This document shows positions 1-12,110 of a stretch of DNA of 64,000 nt, one piece after another. The DNA is taken from the NCBI GenBank assembly GCA_023333565.1, contig JAJKFH010000741.1:124001-188000 (forward strand). Direction: 5' to 3'. A program made the position numbers and the translations under genes. The DNA is from Puffinus mauretanicus. Taxonomy: Eukaryota; Chordata; Aves; Procellariiformes; Procellariidae. The notes under the pieces were generated by a model. It had not been told where the DNA came from. It made no database searches and saw nothing but the letters and a program-made list of their open reading frames with translations. Numbering within the stretch: position 1 is the first letter of the stretch; every line of letters begins with the position of its first letter.

Positions 1-177
1 GGGTTGGGTGAGTTGTATTTCTGTGTCCTAGTAGCTACACAAAATAAAATTAAAATCTATTTCTGGATCTACCAAAATCAGTTTGATTTGTCACAAGGTG
101 CTTTTGGTCCATAATTATATTTAAATACTTGCTTTAAATGGAACCCGAAACCACAGATAAAGCAAACTCCATAACTT
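1..177. other. Intergenic edge, nothing recognised
   Basis: AT-rich DNA before the first CR1 element. I see no open frame, repeat or motif that can be supported. Confidence 0.5.
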
Positions 178-850
178 AGAATCATAGAATCACAGAATAG
201 TTTGGGTTGGAAGGGCCCTCTAAAGGCCATCTAGTCCAACCCCCCTGCCGCGGGCAGGGACATCTTCAACCAGATCAGGTTGCTCAGAGCCCCATCCAAC
301 CTGACCTTGAATGTTTCCAGGGATGGGGCATCTACCACCTCTCTGGGCAACCTGTGCCAGGGTTTCACCACCCTCAGCGTAAAAAACTTCTTCCTTATAT
401 CTAGTCTAAATCTCCCCTCTTTGAGTTTAAAACCATTCCCCTTGTCCTGTTGCAACAGGCCCTGCTAAAAAGTCTGTCCCCATCTTTCTTATAAGCCCCC
501 TTTAAGTACTGAAAGGCTGCAAAAAGGTCTCCCCAGAGCCTTCTCTTCTCCAGGCTGAACAACCCCAACTCTCTCAGCCTTTCTTCATAGCAGAGGTGTT
601 CCACCCCCCCAGATCATTTTCGTGGCCTCCTCTGGACCCGCTCCAACAGGTCCATGTCTGTCCTGTGCTGAGGACCCCCGAGCTGGACGCAGCACTGCAG
701 GGGGGGTCTCATCAGAGCAGAGCAGAGGGGCAGAATCCCCTCCCTCGACCTGCTGGCCACGCTGCTTTTGATGCAGCCCAGGATACGGTTGGCCGCCTGG
801 GCTGCGAGCGCACATTGCCGGCTCATGTCCAGCTTTTCATCCACCTTCTA
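178..850 (-). mobile_element. CR1 LINE, 5'-truncated, 3' end of ORF2 plus 3' UTR
   Basis: Chicken-repeat-1 non-LTR retrotransposon fragment on the minus strand. Its 3' terminus is at the low-coordinate end, where the plus strand reads as the reverse complement of the CR1 tail (AATCATAGAATCACAGAAT, then TTTGGGTTGGAAGG). Conceptual translation of the minus strand gives the C-terminal part of the CR1 reverse transcriptase ORF in three frames: a segment with [20 protein letters not shown] at about 614-844, then [16 protein letters not shown] at about 401-604, then FRLDIRKKFFTLRVV and LPREVVDAPSLE at 231-455. The frame changes show it is dead. The 5' truncation falls near 850, as is usual for CR1. 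Confidence 0.93.
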
Positions 851-2971
851 ACTTCTACCCTCAGTTTGGGGCGAGGGGGGGAATCCCCAAAACCCAGTGA
901 CTCTGAAACAGAAACTTGAAGTATATCAGTTTGAAATACTAAAGTGCAATTTCAGCTCCCAAATTTCCTCTTCTGTGTATGTTATTAAGACTAATGCTTA
1001 ATTTGACGAGCATTGAAAAATAGTTTCCTCTTTCTGGATGCTGCATATTTTGATGAATTTCCTTTTTTTTCCCCTGAACTCCTATCTGTAAAGGTTAAGG
1101 TTGTCAGTACACTGTAAAATGGCAAATGATAGCTTGACCTCAGATTTTTCTAGGAGAGGAAGTTGATTTGTTTATTTGAAGTTATTATCAGACTCGCTGG
1201 ACTTATTCATGGTAGAATTGTGGCAGGGGATGATTTTTTTAAAAAATACTTTTCCAAGTATGTAAAATAATTGGAAGTTTCAAGTGTTCCTTGTGCCTGT
1301 TTCAGTGTCTGTCTTCCTCCTTTTTCCTCCATCATTTTACCCCTTAGTTTAATTGGCAAAATCACTTACAGGAAAACAGAAACAGAAAATGCCACCAATA
1401 TGGTGGGAAAAGGTGATTTCACTAAAAAAACCCCAACAACTTCCTTTCAAAGGCCCCTTTCCTTTTTGTAACAGGCGGATCCTAAGACCATTGAGTGTAA
1501 TGGAAACTTTCTAGAAGGATTTGACCTTTTGTCCGTCTTCCTGATCATAGTCAGTCATGTTATTTGTAGATCACCTGAAAGTACAATTAGCATAATTTCT
1601 AATTCTCCTCCCTGCTGCATTTTTATTAGCACTCTGAAATTGAATGAGACACCTGAAATCATTTGTACCTCATTTTATTATTATTTGTTTCCAGTGCACT
1701 CTAAAATCCCAGGAAGAAAAGAATAAGGTCTCCTCCAAGCAGATACAGCCCTGACCAGGCTGCAAATTTTGGTTTTGATGTTGCCTTTTGGTCATGATGC
1801 ATGGTTTGGCTCTACTGGGTTGAAGCTATGCTTGGAGATGTAAAACGTAAAATCATCCATCCTTACAAAATATTTTTTGACCTAGGTTAAATTAGATTAT
1901 TTGTCATGTTTGCATGCATTCATACTACATGTTAAATATGTACAGATGAGAAGCTTAACCCTGCTCTGAATTGAATATGGAAAGGTAACAGGTAGCAAAC
2001 GAGGTTATGGTTCACATCGGTTTGCTCCTTCCCCATGACAAATTTGAGATAATGCTAGTCAAAGAGCATTTTAGCATCTGCAAGGTTATTTCACTGTGGT
2101 TGTTATTAAAATAAGTGATGAACACTGAAGCAGACTTCTCTATTTCACTATTCGGAGGGCAGGCGTATCTTAATCCTCTGAGAAAGTTACGTGCCTCTGA
2201 GCCAGGCGTAGTCAGGGACAGATATGGTGGGAGTATTGCACGTAACTTGTTAATCAAACGTCTCATTAAGAAAAAAATTAATTTGTTTGTTTGTTTCCCT
2301 GGGGTTTCCCTTAGATTTCTCGGAGATTTTGGATGTTTTCCTTAGCGTAAGAGTTCTGGGTTTTGTTTTACAAAGTTTGTATCTTCTGAGAGCAAGTGAA
2401 GAGAAGCCACATCCTGCCCAGGTTTATCTTCTTCCTTATCAGTCAGAAATACAAGCTGGGCTGTTACAAGCTGCTTTTTGGACTCTGCAAAGCTATTCAA
2501 CGCAGATATCCTATTGCAGGTCATGCAGCTTCCTCCTCTGATTTTGGTTCTCATTCAGCACAAGGCAGTTGCGGAAACAATCTCTTTTATATGGCATATA
2601 AATATGGAATACGGGGGTATCTTCAGAAACGGCATGTCCACTTTCAAGGGAAAAAATTTTGGAGGAAAAACTAGAAAAATTTTGAAGACCTCTGTCGAAG
2701 AAAGAAGGAAGTCATCCATGCTGCATCTCAACCGAAGAAATCCATAATGGAGAAGGGAGGCATGATGTTAAGCTCCTGGAAATAATTCAGGAAAAGATGT
2801 CATTCCTGAGGGACTCATGGCCAAAGCAGCCAGGGTTTTGGTATAAACCTGCCCGGTTGCCTGCCTTTGGGAGAGGGAGCCACTGGGAAGCCCAATGACC
2901 AGAGCCTGTGGTTTTGGGAAAGCTGTCATGGTGATGACTGGAAGGCTGGGAACCATCCTGCTTTCCAGTCT

Positions 2972-3097
2972 GACCAGTTAGGGTGTCCAATTCTCGGAAG
3001 GGAGTTAGTATTGGACCAATTAGGGGTGTCCAGTTCTCAGAGAGAGCTGGAACTGGACCAGTTAGGGTGTCCAGTTCTTGGAAGAGAGCTAGTATTG
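2972..3097. repeat. 42-bp minisatellite, three copies
   Basis: Three head-to-tail copies start with GACC(A/A)GTT-like sequence at 2972, 3014 and 3056, giving an exact 42-bp period. Each contains GGGTGTCCA and a TTCT-GGAAGAGAG-like core. Because 42 is a multiple of three, the plus-strand frame 2867-3205 (112 codons) carries three 14-residue repeats beginning DQLG. I see no sign that this frame is a real gene. Confidence 0.85.
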
Positions 3098-5100
3098 GTG
3101 GTTGAAAATTACTGGGTGGTCTTGTTCCTGTCTTGGAAAGCCATGGACAGGAACAAGAAAATTAGGCTGATATTGGACATTTTCCCCTGGGACCACACGG
3201 CATAACTTCTATTTCAGAGCTCAGTCTCAGTGAATGTTTTAAAAGACCTTTGCTATAAAGGGACATTCTTCCTGTTGGAAAACATTTGCATGAACCACGG
3301 CAGTTCCCAACAATTATCCTCCACTCGCTAATAGTGGTTTTCCCCTTTTTCTTGGCAACATGTCAGCTAAGGTGTATTCGCTTCCCCACCAATGCATTTA
3401 CAGTAAACTTCCAGAAGTTTTGGGTTTAGCTCGAGGTAAAGTGTAGGATTACGACATCAATATCTTATAGGATGTTTTGTGGTGACAGTCAACGCATGAG
3501 AATTTTTCTCATATGAAAATTGGGAAAAAAAGGGTGAAACTTCTTATCCCCAGGGAGGGCTGTTCCCACGGTGCCCGTACAAGCAGATGAGCAGATGCCG
3601 TTTGGACTCTCCCCTTCCCAGTGGGAGAGAAAGGGGCTCGGCACATCCCTTCTTGATGACTTTTCTACTGAGCCGATGCAAAAGGTTTCATGTTGATTGA
3701 CTGGCAAAACCCACCACTTCAGCTGCATCAGCCTTCAGGAGACAGTTCTCCAAAGCATGGAAAATTTCCGCAGAGTGTATCTGGGGTCTCAGCACAACGG
3801 GTTCCACTGACTGCTGCTGGTCCGTACGGTGACTGGCTTGGTGACAAATTGAGTAGTGCCAGAGGTGCCCACCTTGCTGACAAGCACCTTCCCCTCCCCC
3901 TTCAGACGTGCTCTGTCTTGGTCATCTCTCAAACACAAGGCTTAAATAAAAGGCATTTACTAGAGCCTTTTGGAAATAACCTTTGTAACATGGCTTGGTG
4001 TTCACTTTTCAAGGAAATATGCGAGGATTTCAACTTTGAGGGTCCTGCAGGAAGCTGATCTGAGCTTCTGCGTCAAAACCAGCCTCTCTAGTTGGGTCTC
4101 CCAAGGCACGGTGTTAGCCTGTGGCTTTTTCAGCCAGGATCAGTCCAGGATGCCCTCTTAGAGGCCTCTTTGTCTCTTAGACAAGGATGCTCTTTTAGAG
4201 CATGTCTATAACGTAGACCATATGATAGCCCGAGGAGGCGGTTGGTGTCAGGGCCTGCGCTGCTCCCCCTTTGCTCGCCATCCCACGACGGTGCTTTCTG
4301 CCTCCGCTTGCTTCCCCTGCCCTGCGATCCCACAGGCAGCAGGTTAAAGGGCGAATGAAAGCAGCTATATTTCCTCTCCTCGCCAAGGGTAAGGAAGGCT
4401 TGCAAAACCCAGACGGCCCCGGCAAATGCCCCTGTGAGCGCGTGGGCACGTAGCAGTGCTTTGCATAGCGGAGTAATGGCGCGCTGGCAGCGCGCGCGTG
4501 ATTCAGGCATCTTGCATCAGCCCCTCGGCGGGTGGAAAAAAAAACCCCTCTACGCCCGTAGGTCAAAGAAATTTAGGGGTTCCCCTTTTTCTAGTCGCTG
4601 CTCACACGCTGTCAGTGTGTCCAGGAACTGTTTATATTTCCCCGAAATGGTCAAAATGTTAGCTTTAACTCCTGCTTGGTGAAAGCAGAGATGATGAATA
4701 GAGATTCAGCTCCCCTAAAATCCAGCTGAAATCTGCATTAGCCAGTTGATTTCAGCAAACTTTCACCTGCCTGTTGATCACTGTCCTGCGGTCCCGGATA
4801 CTGAAAACAGTCAGGTATTTGCTATTATTTCCCATAACCTGCTGGGTGGAGAGAAAAAGTTTGCTCTGTATAATGTCAAACTATAATATATAACGTATAG
4901 AGAGGGTTGGGGGTCTTTAAACCCTGTTAATTATTCAGTGATTTCCATTTAAAGTACCGGTTGGCTCTTTTATATTCAGATTCACAGTGGAGTACATTCA
5001 AAAGCTGATCCTAACTTGTATTAAGAGACAGTGAAGATTTTCATAATAAAACCAGCCTATTGTGATTCTTTCTATATAACATATGAGGAAAATTGAAGTG

Positions 5101-5143
5101 ACACAGCCTTGGTCAAACATTACACAGCCTTGGTCACACATTT
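5101..5143. repeat. 21-bp tandem duplication
   Basis: ACACAGCCTTGGTCA occurs at 5101 and again at 5122, followed by nearly the same spacer, so this is a two-copy tandem duplication with a 21-bp period. Confidence 0.8.
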
Positions 5144-7724
5144 GATTGTCAAGCACCAGCAAACACCCGGGTATAAAAATTGCTGAAAAGGTCCGAATCA
5201 CGTGCATTGCTCTCTACTGACCGCTGTGGTTAAGAACAGAGATAGGGGAAATGGTTTATTGCACTTTTACTTATGTGCAGAACTTGCTGTGCAAGTTTGA
5301 CGTTTGATGATACGAATAACTCGATTGAAATACAGATATTAGGGAAGGATGGCCTTTAAGGTCTCGTGCCTTGCCTCTAGGAACAAACTTACCCACTAAC
5401 TTTACTGAATAACACGAAGGGCCTACTGAAAGATTTGGGTTTTATGAAACACTTCTACGTATCTTATCAAAAACTCCGAAAAGCAAAATAAGTGCGATCG
5501 CGGGGTTCAGAACAGCGTGTTCATCAACAAGAAGATACTTCTAGCATTTTACTAGAAAGGATCTGAGAGGAAGGGCAGAGGGAGGGCTATGATGCAAACC
5601 AGCATAACTAAATAGCTTGTTCTCTTGAGTAACTTGAGCTTGATAACAACCCCGCGCGGGCTTGATACGACTGCTCGTGAGCCTCGCTGGGGCTGGAATC
5701 AAGTTGCATCAAGTCCTGTTGATCGGGTCTGGCTGTTTTAAGCCTATGATTTCCGTCAAGGGAGCTTTTCATAGCAATGAAAAAGGATGCAAGAATTTCT
5801 GGGCCTCGGTGATACTTTTGGGTGTAGTGCGGGCACCCCCCTTTCCGAATGTGGTTGCAGTGGGTGGTGGAGCTCAGGGGGGAACAAACGCTTCTTTCAG
5901 CTCAGGCTCCTCTCAGAAGAGCTGCGCATTGTCTCGTCAAAGCTTGCTTGTTGGTGCTATTTTCCTCTTTTCCCCCAAACCACAGCGCACCTGACCAGCC
6001 CTGTCCTAGCTGCCGTGTTCCCAGCCAAACTTTTAAGCGGTCGTCTTTGTCCTGGTGCGCGAGGTGCGCGGGGGAGCTAAATACAGCTCTCTGCGGCACC
6101 GCGGCAAACCTCCCCCTCTGTTCTCGCGTCCGAGCCGTGCCTTAATGGCCTTGCTCTTCCCCTGAGCAAAGATGAGGGCTGACCATCACCACCACCACAC
6201 GTGGAAGGAAAAACACAGCTGAGATGAAGGAGAGAGCGCTGCCTCCTTCCCACTGCCTGTCGGAGCCAACTGCTGTCTCGGACGCCCACAAATGTCACTC
6301 TTCGGGATAGATTTCTGCAGGTTTTTGCGTGCGTTAGCCAAAAACGCCTCCGGTGTTGGCTGCTGAGGTGGATCACGTGAACATGCACACGCTTTCTGCA
6401 CGGACGTGGGCTGCAGGAACCCAGAGACTGCAATTCCTCCCCTCTCGGGGACCCCCATGCACGTGCCAGCGTACAGCATGGTGTGCCACAAATCTTGATT
6501 TCTCAGCTATTGAACCAAAATGGTTTTTTCTATCCACAGATTTAGCTATTACAAAGCCAATGCCTATTACCAAATCATGAGGGCTAAGGGAATAGAGCAT
6601 CCTTGAAATTATAATAGGACTCAGCGAGAACAGGAAACCTCTAAGCTGTAAAATGCAGCAGATCATAAAATCAAAACAATTAAGCGCAGCTACCCTCAGC
6701 CAAAGCAAACGGGTCTGTTGTAATAGCGGCAAATCGAATCTTTTTTTGTGGTGTGTATGCACGAACTCGAGTTCAAGCGGCGCACGTGTGAGCCAGAAGC
6801 TGCTATCACTCAGCACCTCACCCCCGTTTCGGCGATCATTCTGCATAAGACATGCCGTGATTGTCTCTCCTCCGCTCACCTCTACCAGGGAGAATGAATT
6901 TGAGATTTGCAACGAAATAGTGAGCCTCACAGTGAGGAGGAATTTAATAATTTTGCAAAAATACCCACAGACCCCAGCGATAATGTTGAATACTGAGCGT
7001 TTCTGCGTGGGTTTAGGGCTGAGTGCTAACCCTGAGGTGGGTGAAGGAGCTCGCGCAGGTTTCACCGCAGGGTTGCTCACGCGTGGTGCTGTCCCTGTCA
7101 AGGTAGATGGACATTGTGCAATGGTCAACGTGGGGCTTCTCCTTCTGCTCTCAGAGACCAGAGGAATTATTTGGGTTGCAATTTCAGGATTCCTTTTTCT
7201 CCATGATCTTTAAAGGCTTCCCCAGATCACATTCCTGTAAAAAACTAGTTATAACCACGGAAACAAGTGTCACTGGATCAGAGCTGTCGCCTGCTGCAAA
7301 AGAGGATCTGACCTTTATACAGCTATTTGTTTTTCTCAATGGCAAGGAAAATGGATGGACAATTAACACAACGTTAATAACTGCATGGCCAACAGTAATG
7401 CACTTAGTATTGCAGCATAGGTTAACACATTTGAACAGTGACTATGTTTTGTCATGGGAAAAATACAGTAAATCCAAGAATACTGGTATTTCATTCACGA
7501 AGATGAAAGAATTTATAGTGCGCAATTCTTTGCTAACTCACTGGTTGTGTAAGTGTGAGGAAACTGTTCATGTGGTCAGCTTGATGATCCTAATAGATCT
7601 CATAGATCATATCTCCTGCAGTGAAATATCTTTGCATAAGTGCAGGAAGTCTTAAAAATTGTGTCAAAGATCAGTGACTTCTTACTATGTTTGCTGACTG
7701 ATGTATGCAGAAAGTACCATTTTG

Positions 7725-7920
7725 ATGACATAGGATCACAGGATAACTCAGGCTGGAGGTGACCTCAGAAGGTCCCTGTCCAACCTCCCGCTCAAAGCAG
7801 GTCAGCTCTGGGGTCAGACCAGGCTGCTCAGGGCTTGAACCAGTTGGGTCTTGAAAACCTCCAAGGATGGAGTCGGCACAACCTCCCTGGGCAATGTGAG
7901 CACGTCTGGCATGTTGTACC
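7725..7920 (-). mobile_element. CR1 LINE 3' fragment, old
   Basis: The plus strand starts with a diverged reverse complement of the CR1 tail (AGGATCACAGGATAACTCAGG) and contains the conserved CR1 3' UTR text around CAGCTCTGGGGTCAGACCAG. The minus strand translates to LPREVVPTPSLEVFKTQL, the C-terminal end of the CR1 ORF2 protein. The upstream part degenerates after about 7920, so the 5' boundary is approximate. Confidence 0.85.
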
Positions 7921-10879
7921 TTCCCCCTGCCCAGAATGGGCGGTGGGGGTCGGTCACTCCTGTCCAAATCGCCGTTGTAACATCCGTTTCTAAAATCAAT
8001 TCCTTTGCCGATAATCCTTGCTCAGGTTGGGGATATGACAGGTTTCGGCCCCAAATCCATTGTCGTTGCTCTGCTGGTCTCTTAAGGAGATTAAGTAGAT
8101 TCTCAGGAAACTAAAACTATGTGCTAAAGTGTTCTGTGATGTGTTTTGTACAGTAATATGAAGACCCCCCCCAAGGTAATCCCAGGGCCAGGTCCCGGTG
8201 AGGGCACAGATGGTTGGCAGGAGGAGAGTCTTCAAGCTAAAGTCTTCAAGGAAAACCACTTGAATTAAATCTTTTTTTTCTCCCTGCCCTAGGCAGGATG
8301 TAAAAGAAAAAAGATTCCCTAAGACCATGGAGATGATCAAAGTATTTTTATTCACTCTTTTTTACGGTCAGTTTTATTATCGTCAGTAACTGTCCAAGGA
8401 ATAAACTGAAATCCATTTTCAATGCCATTTGTGGAATTATTATGTATGAAAAATGTTGGTTATGCACAGTATAAACAAAATTGAGGTGATTTACACTAGC
8501 TACTGTAACAGGAAGTGTTACAGAGTGAAACAATTGCGACATACCGCTCAAGGCAACGAAATCTAAGTAAAATTCATTTTTCTGATTGCAACTTTTTTTA
8601 ATGCTGACATATTGCTTAAGCAAATTGTGAAAGAGTCGGTGAAGTTTCTGGTCTGTTTGAATCCTTTTTTAAAATCAACTAAAAGTCACTTGAACTACAT
8701 ATTTAAAATTGCACAGCCAAGAATAAGACTGTATTTTCTTTAAATTAGTTAGTCTATTTGAATTAGAGTAACATTTAAGAAAGGACTGCTGGGCAGCTTT
8801 GCTAATGTGGGTGTTTCAGAGTCCTCAGGATGTTGCCACTGGGAACGTGTTTATCAGCATAGCTGTAAGATGGATGGATTTCTTCAAAGTTGGAAAAAGT
8901 TTCAGGTCAACCTGAAAAGCATTTTTCAGGTTTAACGTCAGCATGACTGAGTTTTGTTGAAACACTTTGGACCTGAAATCTTTAATTTCAATCATAGGAC
9001 TTCTTGTTCTTTAAAATAAAAAGAAGTAACTTTTACAATGGCACACTCCCCAACAAAACCCAGCACGTGTTGAGTGCTGAATGTAGGGACAAGTGGTTAA
9101 TGTTCCTGAAGTATTTTGGCTGAAGCCATTTGACACGAATTCTGGACTTAGACTGCAACAACTTAAACATCGGTCAGTTTTAATTCACCTCTGAATTGCA
9201 ATCTGAGCCTATTTTGGAGTCATGAGCAGCTAGGTTATTCACGGATGGATCCTTGACCTGTGCAAATCAGTTGACCTGTTCTGCAGCAGAAGAGAGCTGG
9301 GGCTCAAGGATTCCTTGTTTTGATCTCTCTTACTGTCTCCTGCTGCCACTTGAGGACAGGTATTCCCAAGATCAACCTGGGCAGGTTCAGTCTTCAGGGC
9401 CTTGAGTGAAATGTTTCTCCCATTCAAGGGTGGGGCTGCCCGTGCTGGGGCCAGCTCTGATACGGTGCAGCTATATTGACCAGACCATGGTGACAGCAGC
9501 TGTGGGAGAAAGCTGGGAGAAGTGGGAGGTTCCTCCACCTCTGCTAGGGAGCTTGACTTCAGCTCAGGCCCCCACCCTTGGTCCTACAAGGACCGCCCTG
9601 ATCACCACCACGGGCTTGTCCCAGCCTTCCCCATCTCTACAGGCCTTTCTGGTGATCTCCAGGCTGTGCATGACCCTGGCCAGTAGACCTGCTCTGCTCA
9701 ACCTGCTCAGGTGTGGTGGGACAGCACCCTCGTCAGTGGGGATGCTCTGCTGCCCTTGCTGCCACCCTTGAATGGAGTTTTTTGCTTGTCCAGACTCGCC
9801 GTAGCTGCCCCTAAATCTAGCTAGATTTTATATTTCAGATTTTTTTAGATATATGAGGTAGTCAGGCTTACTCTTGGGCTGTAAACTTTTTAAACTAAAC
9901 TCGAGTAAGGAAGATGTCTTAGCTGGTACCATTTATTCTCCACCCAAAAGAATGAATTTCATTCCCAGCTGTAACTCAGCTAAAATAGCACACTTTTACA
10001 AAAGTGCAATAATGAACAAATAGCTCTCAAGCTGGCGTGTCGTTAGCCAAGTTGTCAATGACATTTCAATGCCACTTAAAGCTCCTTCAACGGCCCTCCA
10101 GAAAATTGGCCTTCTGCAAAGATTTCTGTTAGAATGACGGAAATACTGGAAATGACTTAAATCTTTTGTGCCTAATTATAGCGTATGTAAGCAAACAAAA
10201 ATTCTCTTGAACACAATGGGTCTTCTGCTGGTCGAAGGGCTGGAGAGGCAGATCCATGGAAGTGAAATACTCTTTGCAGTGTACTGAACTGTTCACACTG
10301 TTTCTTCACCTTTGTACTGTCAGAGCTTTGACCAGGGCTGCTGTGCACTGCAAAATGCTTTGCATTTTTTCTTTTCCTGCTTTTATCCCTCTTCATTTTT
10401 TTGTTTCAGCTATTATTGGCGGAACGGCCTATAATAGCTGCACTATTTTGAAATCAAGATTTTCCTAATAAAACTGATTAAATTACTGATTACAGCCCAA
10501 CAAAATACTTCCTTTTACTAACTTCCAAAGCCTAAGGATGCTTCTCTTCTATCTGAACGCATTCCCACTTTATTTTTTTTTTTAAAAGAAATCAATTCCA
10601 AGTAAGAGTGAGTTTTGCTTCTGCCGTTGGAACTTTACGAAAACCCAACAATTTCCTTATGAAAAATATTTAGCTAATACTGGCTGAAACCTGAAGTAAA
10701 ATTGACTTTCAAAGAGTTGAGTAGTCTCTTGATGAAAATGAAGTCTAGGACTTCTTCTTTGATATTCACAGTAGTTTTTCTACCACAGTAGAAACCTTCA
10801 TAGTTCAAGCATTGGAAAATCTTGCAGGTAAAATCTTTTGCTTGTTTTGGTCATAAATAATGTTGAATGCTCAGTAATT
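7921..10879. other. Intergenic DNA without recognised genes
   Basis: About 3 kb of AT-rich DNA. The section around 9240-9775 is more GC-rich and has short open frames on both strands, but no protein family or repeat is recognisable. No RNA gene was seen. Confidence 0.5.
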
Positions 10880-12110
10880 CATAGAACCACCACAGGTGTA
10901 AGGGACTCGGGAGGTCTGTCTTGCTCACAGCAAGGGTCAACACTAAATTCAAAGCAGGTTACACAGAGAGTTAGCCATTGGGGTCTTGAAAACCTTCGAG
11001 GATGGAGGTGGCACAGCCACTCTGGGCAACTTGCACCCACACTTGTCTGTTCGTATGGTCAAAAAATTTCTCCTTAAATCCAGTCTGAATATCTCTTGTT
11101 TCGATTTATGCTGGTTGTCCTTCTTCCTCCTGCCATGCACCACTGTGAAGGGCTTGGCTCCATCTTCTCATCCACAGACTCTGTGAGCTGAATGCTCTGT
11201 CTCCTCTTTCAGGTCACTGAAACAGATACTAAAGAGGACAGACTGCTGTAGTACCCCACCACAGGAGCCTTTAAGACGGAAGAACGTTCGCAGCCCTCCC
11301 TGCATTCACAGGAGGAAGCATTTCACCATAGGAGGCAACCAGGTTGGTCAGGCATAACTCACCCTTGGTCAGGCCATGCTGTTCCCAGTCACTTTGTTCT
11401 CCCCTACACGTTCAGAAATGTGCTCCAAGAGGCTCCCTCCATGTCTTTCCAGGGACTGAAGAGAGGATGACTGGCCTTTCCCCATCCTCCTTTCCCTTTT
11501 CTCAGATGGGTATAACATTTACTGTTGCCTTTTCAGTCATCTGGGTCCTTCCCTGATCTCCACGATCTTTCAAAGATGACAGACTGGTCTTGCAAGGACA
11601 CCAGCCAGCACTCTCAGCACCAGTGGATGCCACCCATCAGGTCCCATGGACTTGTATGGGCTCAGATTTCTCAAGAGACCCTGACTTGATTCTCTTCCAC
11701 CACTGGTAGCTCCTCTCCTCCTTGAACCCTGTCTCTAAGCTCAGGAGCCTGGGAGACCTTCCTGGTGAACAGCGGGACAAAGGAGACCATTGAGTACCTC
11801 ATCCCCATCTGCATCAACTGTCGCTAAATCATCTACCCCGCTCCGCAGCGGGCCCGCCTGTTCCTTGTTCGGCCTTTTACTGCCCGTAGGTGTAGAAACT
11901 CTTCTCACTGCCCTTGACGTCCCTTGCTAGACCCAGCCTGTGGTGAGCTGTGGCCTTGCTGGTGCCATCCCTGCTCGCCTGGGCCGTGTTTCCAAGTCCC
12001 TCCCTCGTAGCCTCTCCCTGCTCCCAGCTCCGCACGCTGCCTTCCCGGTTTGGGGCTCAGTCTAGACGAGGCTGCCCATGGATTACCGCATCCCCAAACC
12101 ACGCTTCCTA
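10880..12110 (-). mobile_element. Old, internally degraded CR1 LINE with RT-domain remnants
   Basis: Reading the minus strand from about 12110 down, the translation shows a CR1 ORF2 linker like LARDVKGSEKSFYTY near 11885-11940, then a reverse-transcriptase block MGPDGWHPLVLRVLAGVLA near 11590-11650, and SWRSGKDPDD near 11545-11565. A further stretch near 11340-11500 corresponds to the segment that follows in CR1. The C-terminal FRLDLRRNFLTIRTD and the 3' UTR lie at 10880-11143. Several frameshifts, deletions and stops interrupt the frame. Compared with the other copies, this one keeps sequence much further upstream but is much more diverged. Boundaries are estimates. Confidence 0.78.

Larger units (their letters stand above)
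851..7724. other. Intergenic DNA without recognised genes
   Basis: About 6.9 kb with no supported gene. It contains a three-copy 42-bp minisatellite (2972-3097), a two-copy 21-bp duplication (5101-5143) and a stretch at 6373-7213 that happens to be open on both strands. The remainder is AT-rich with short homopolymers. No splice-site-flanked conserved exon could be identified. Confidence 0.6.
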
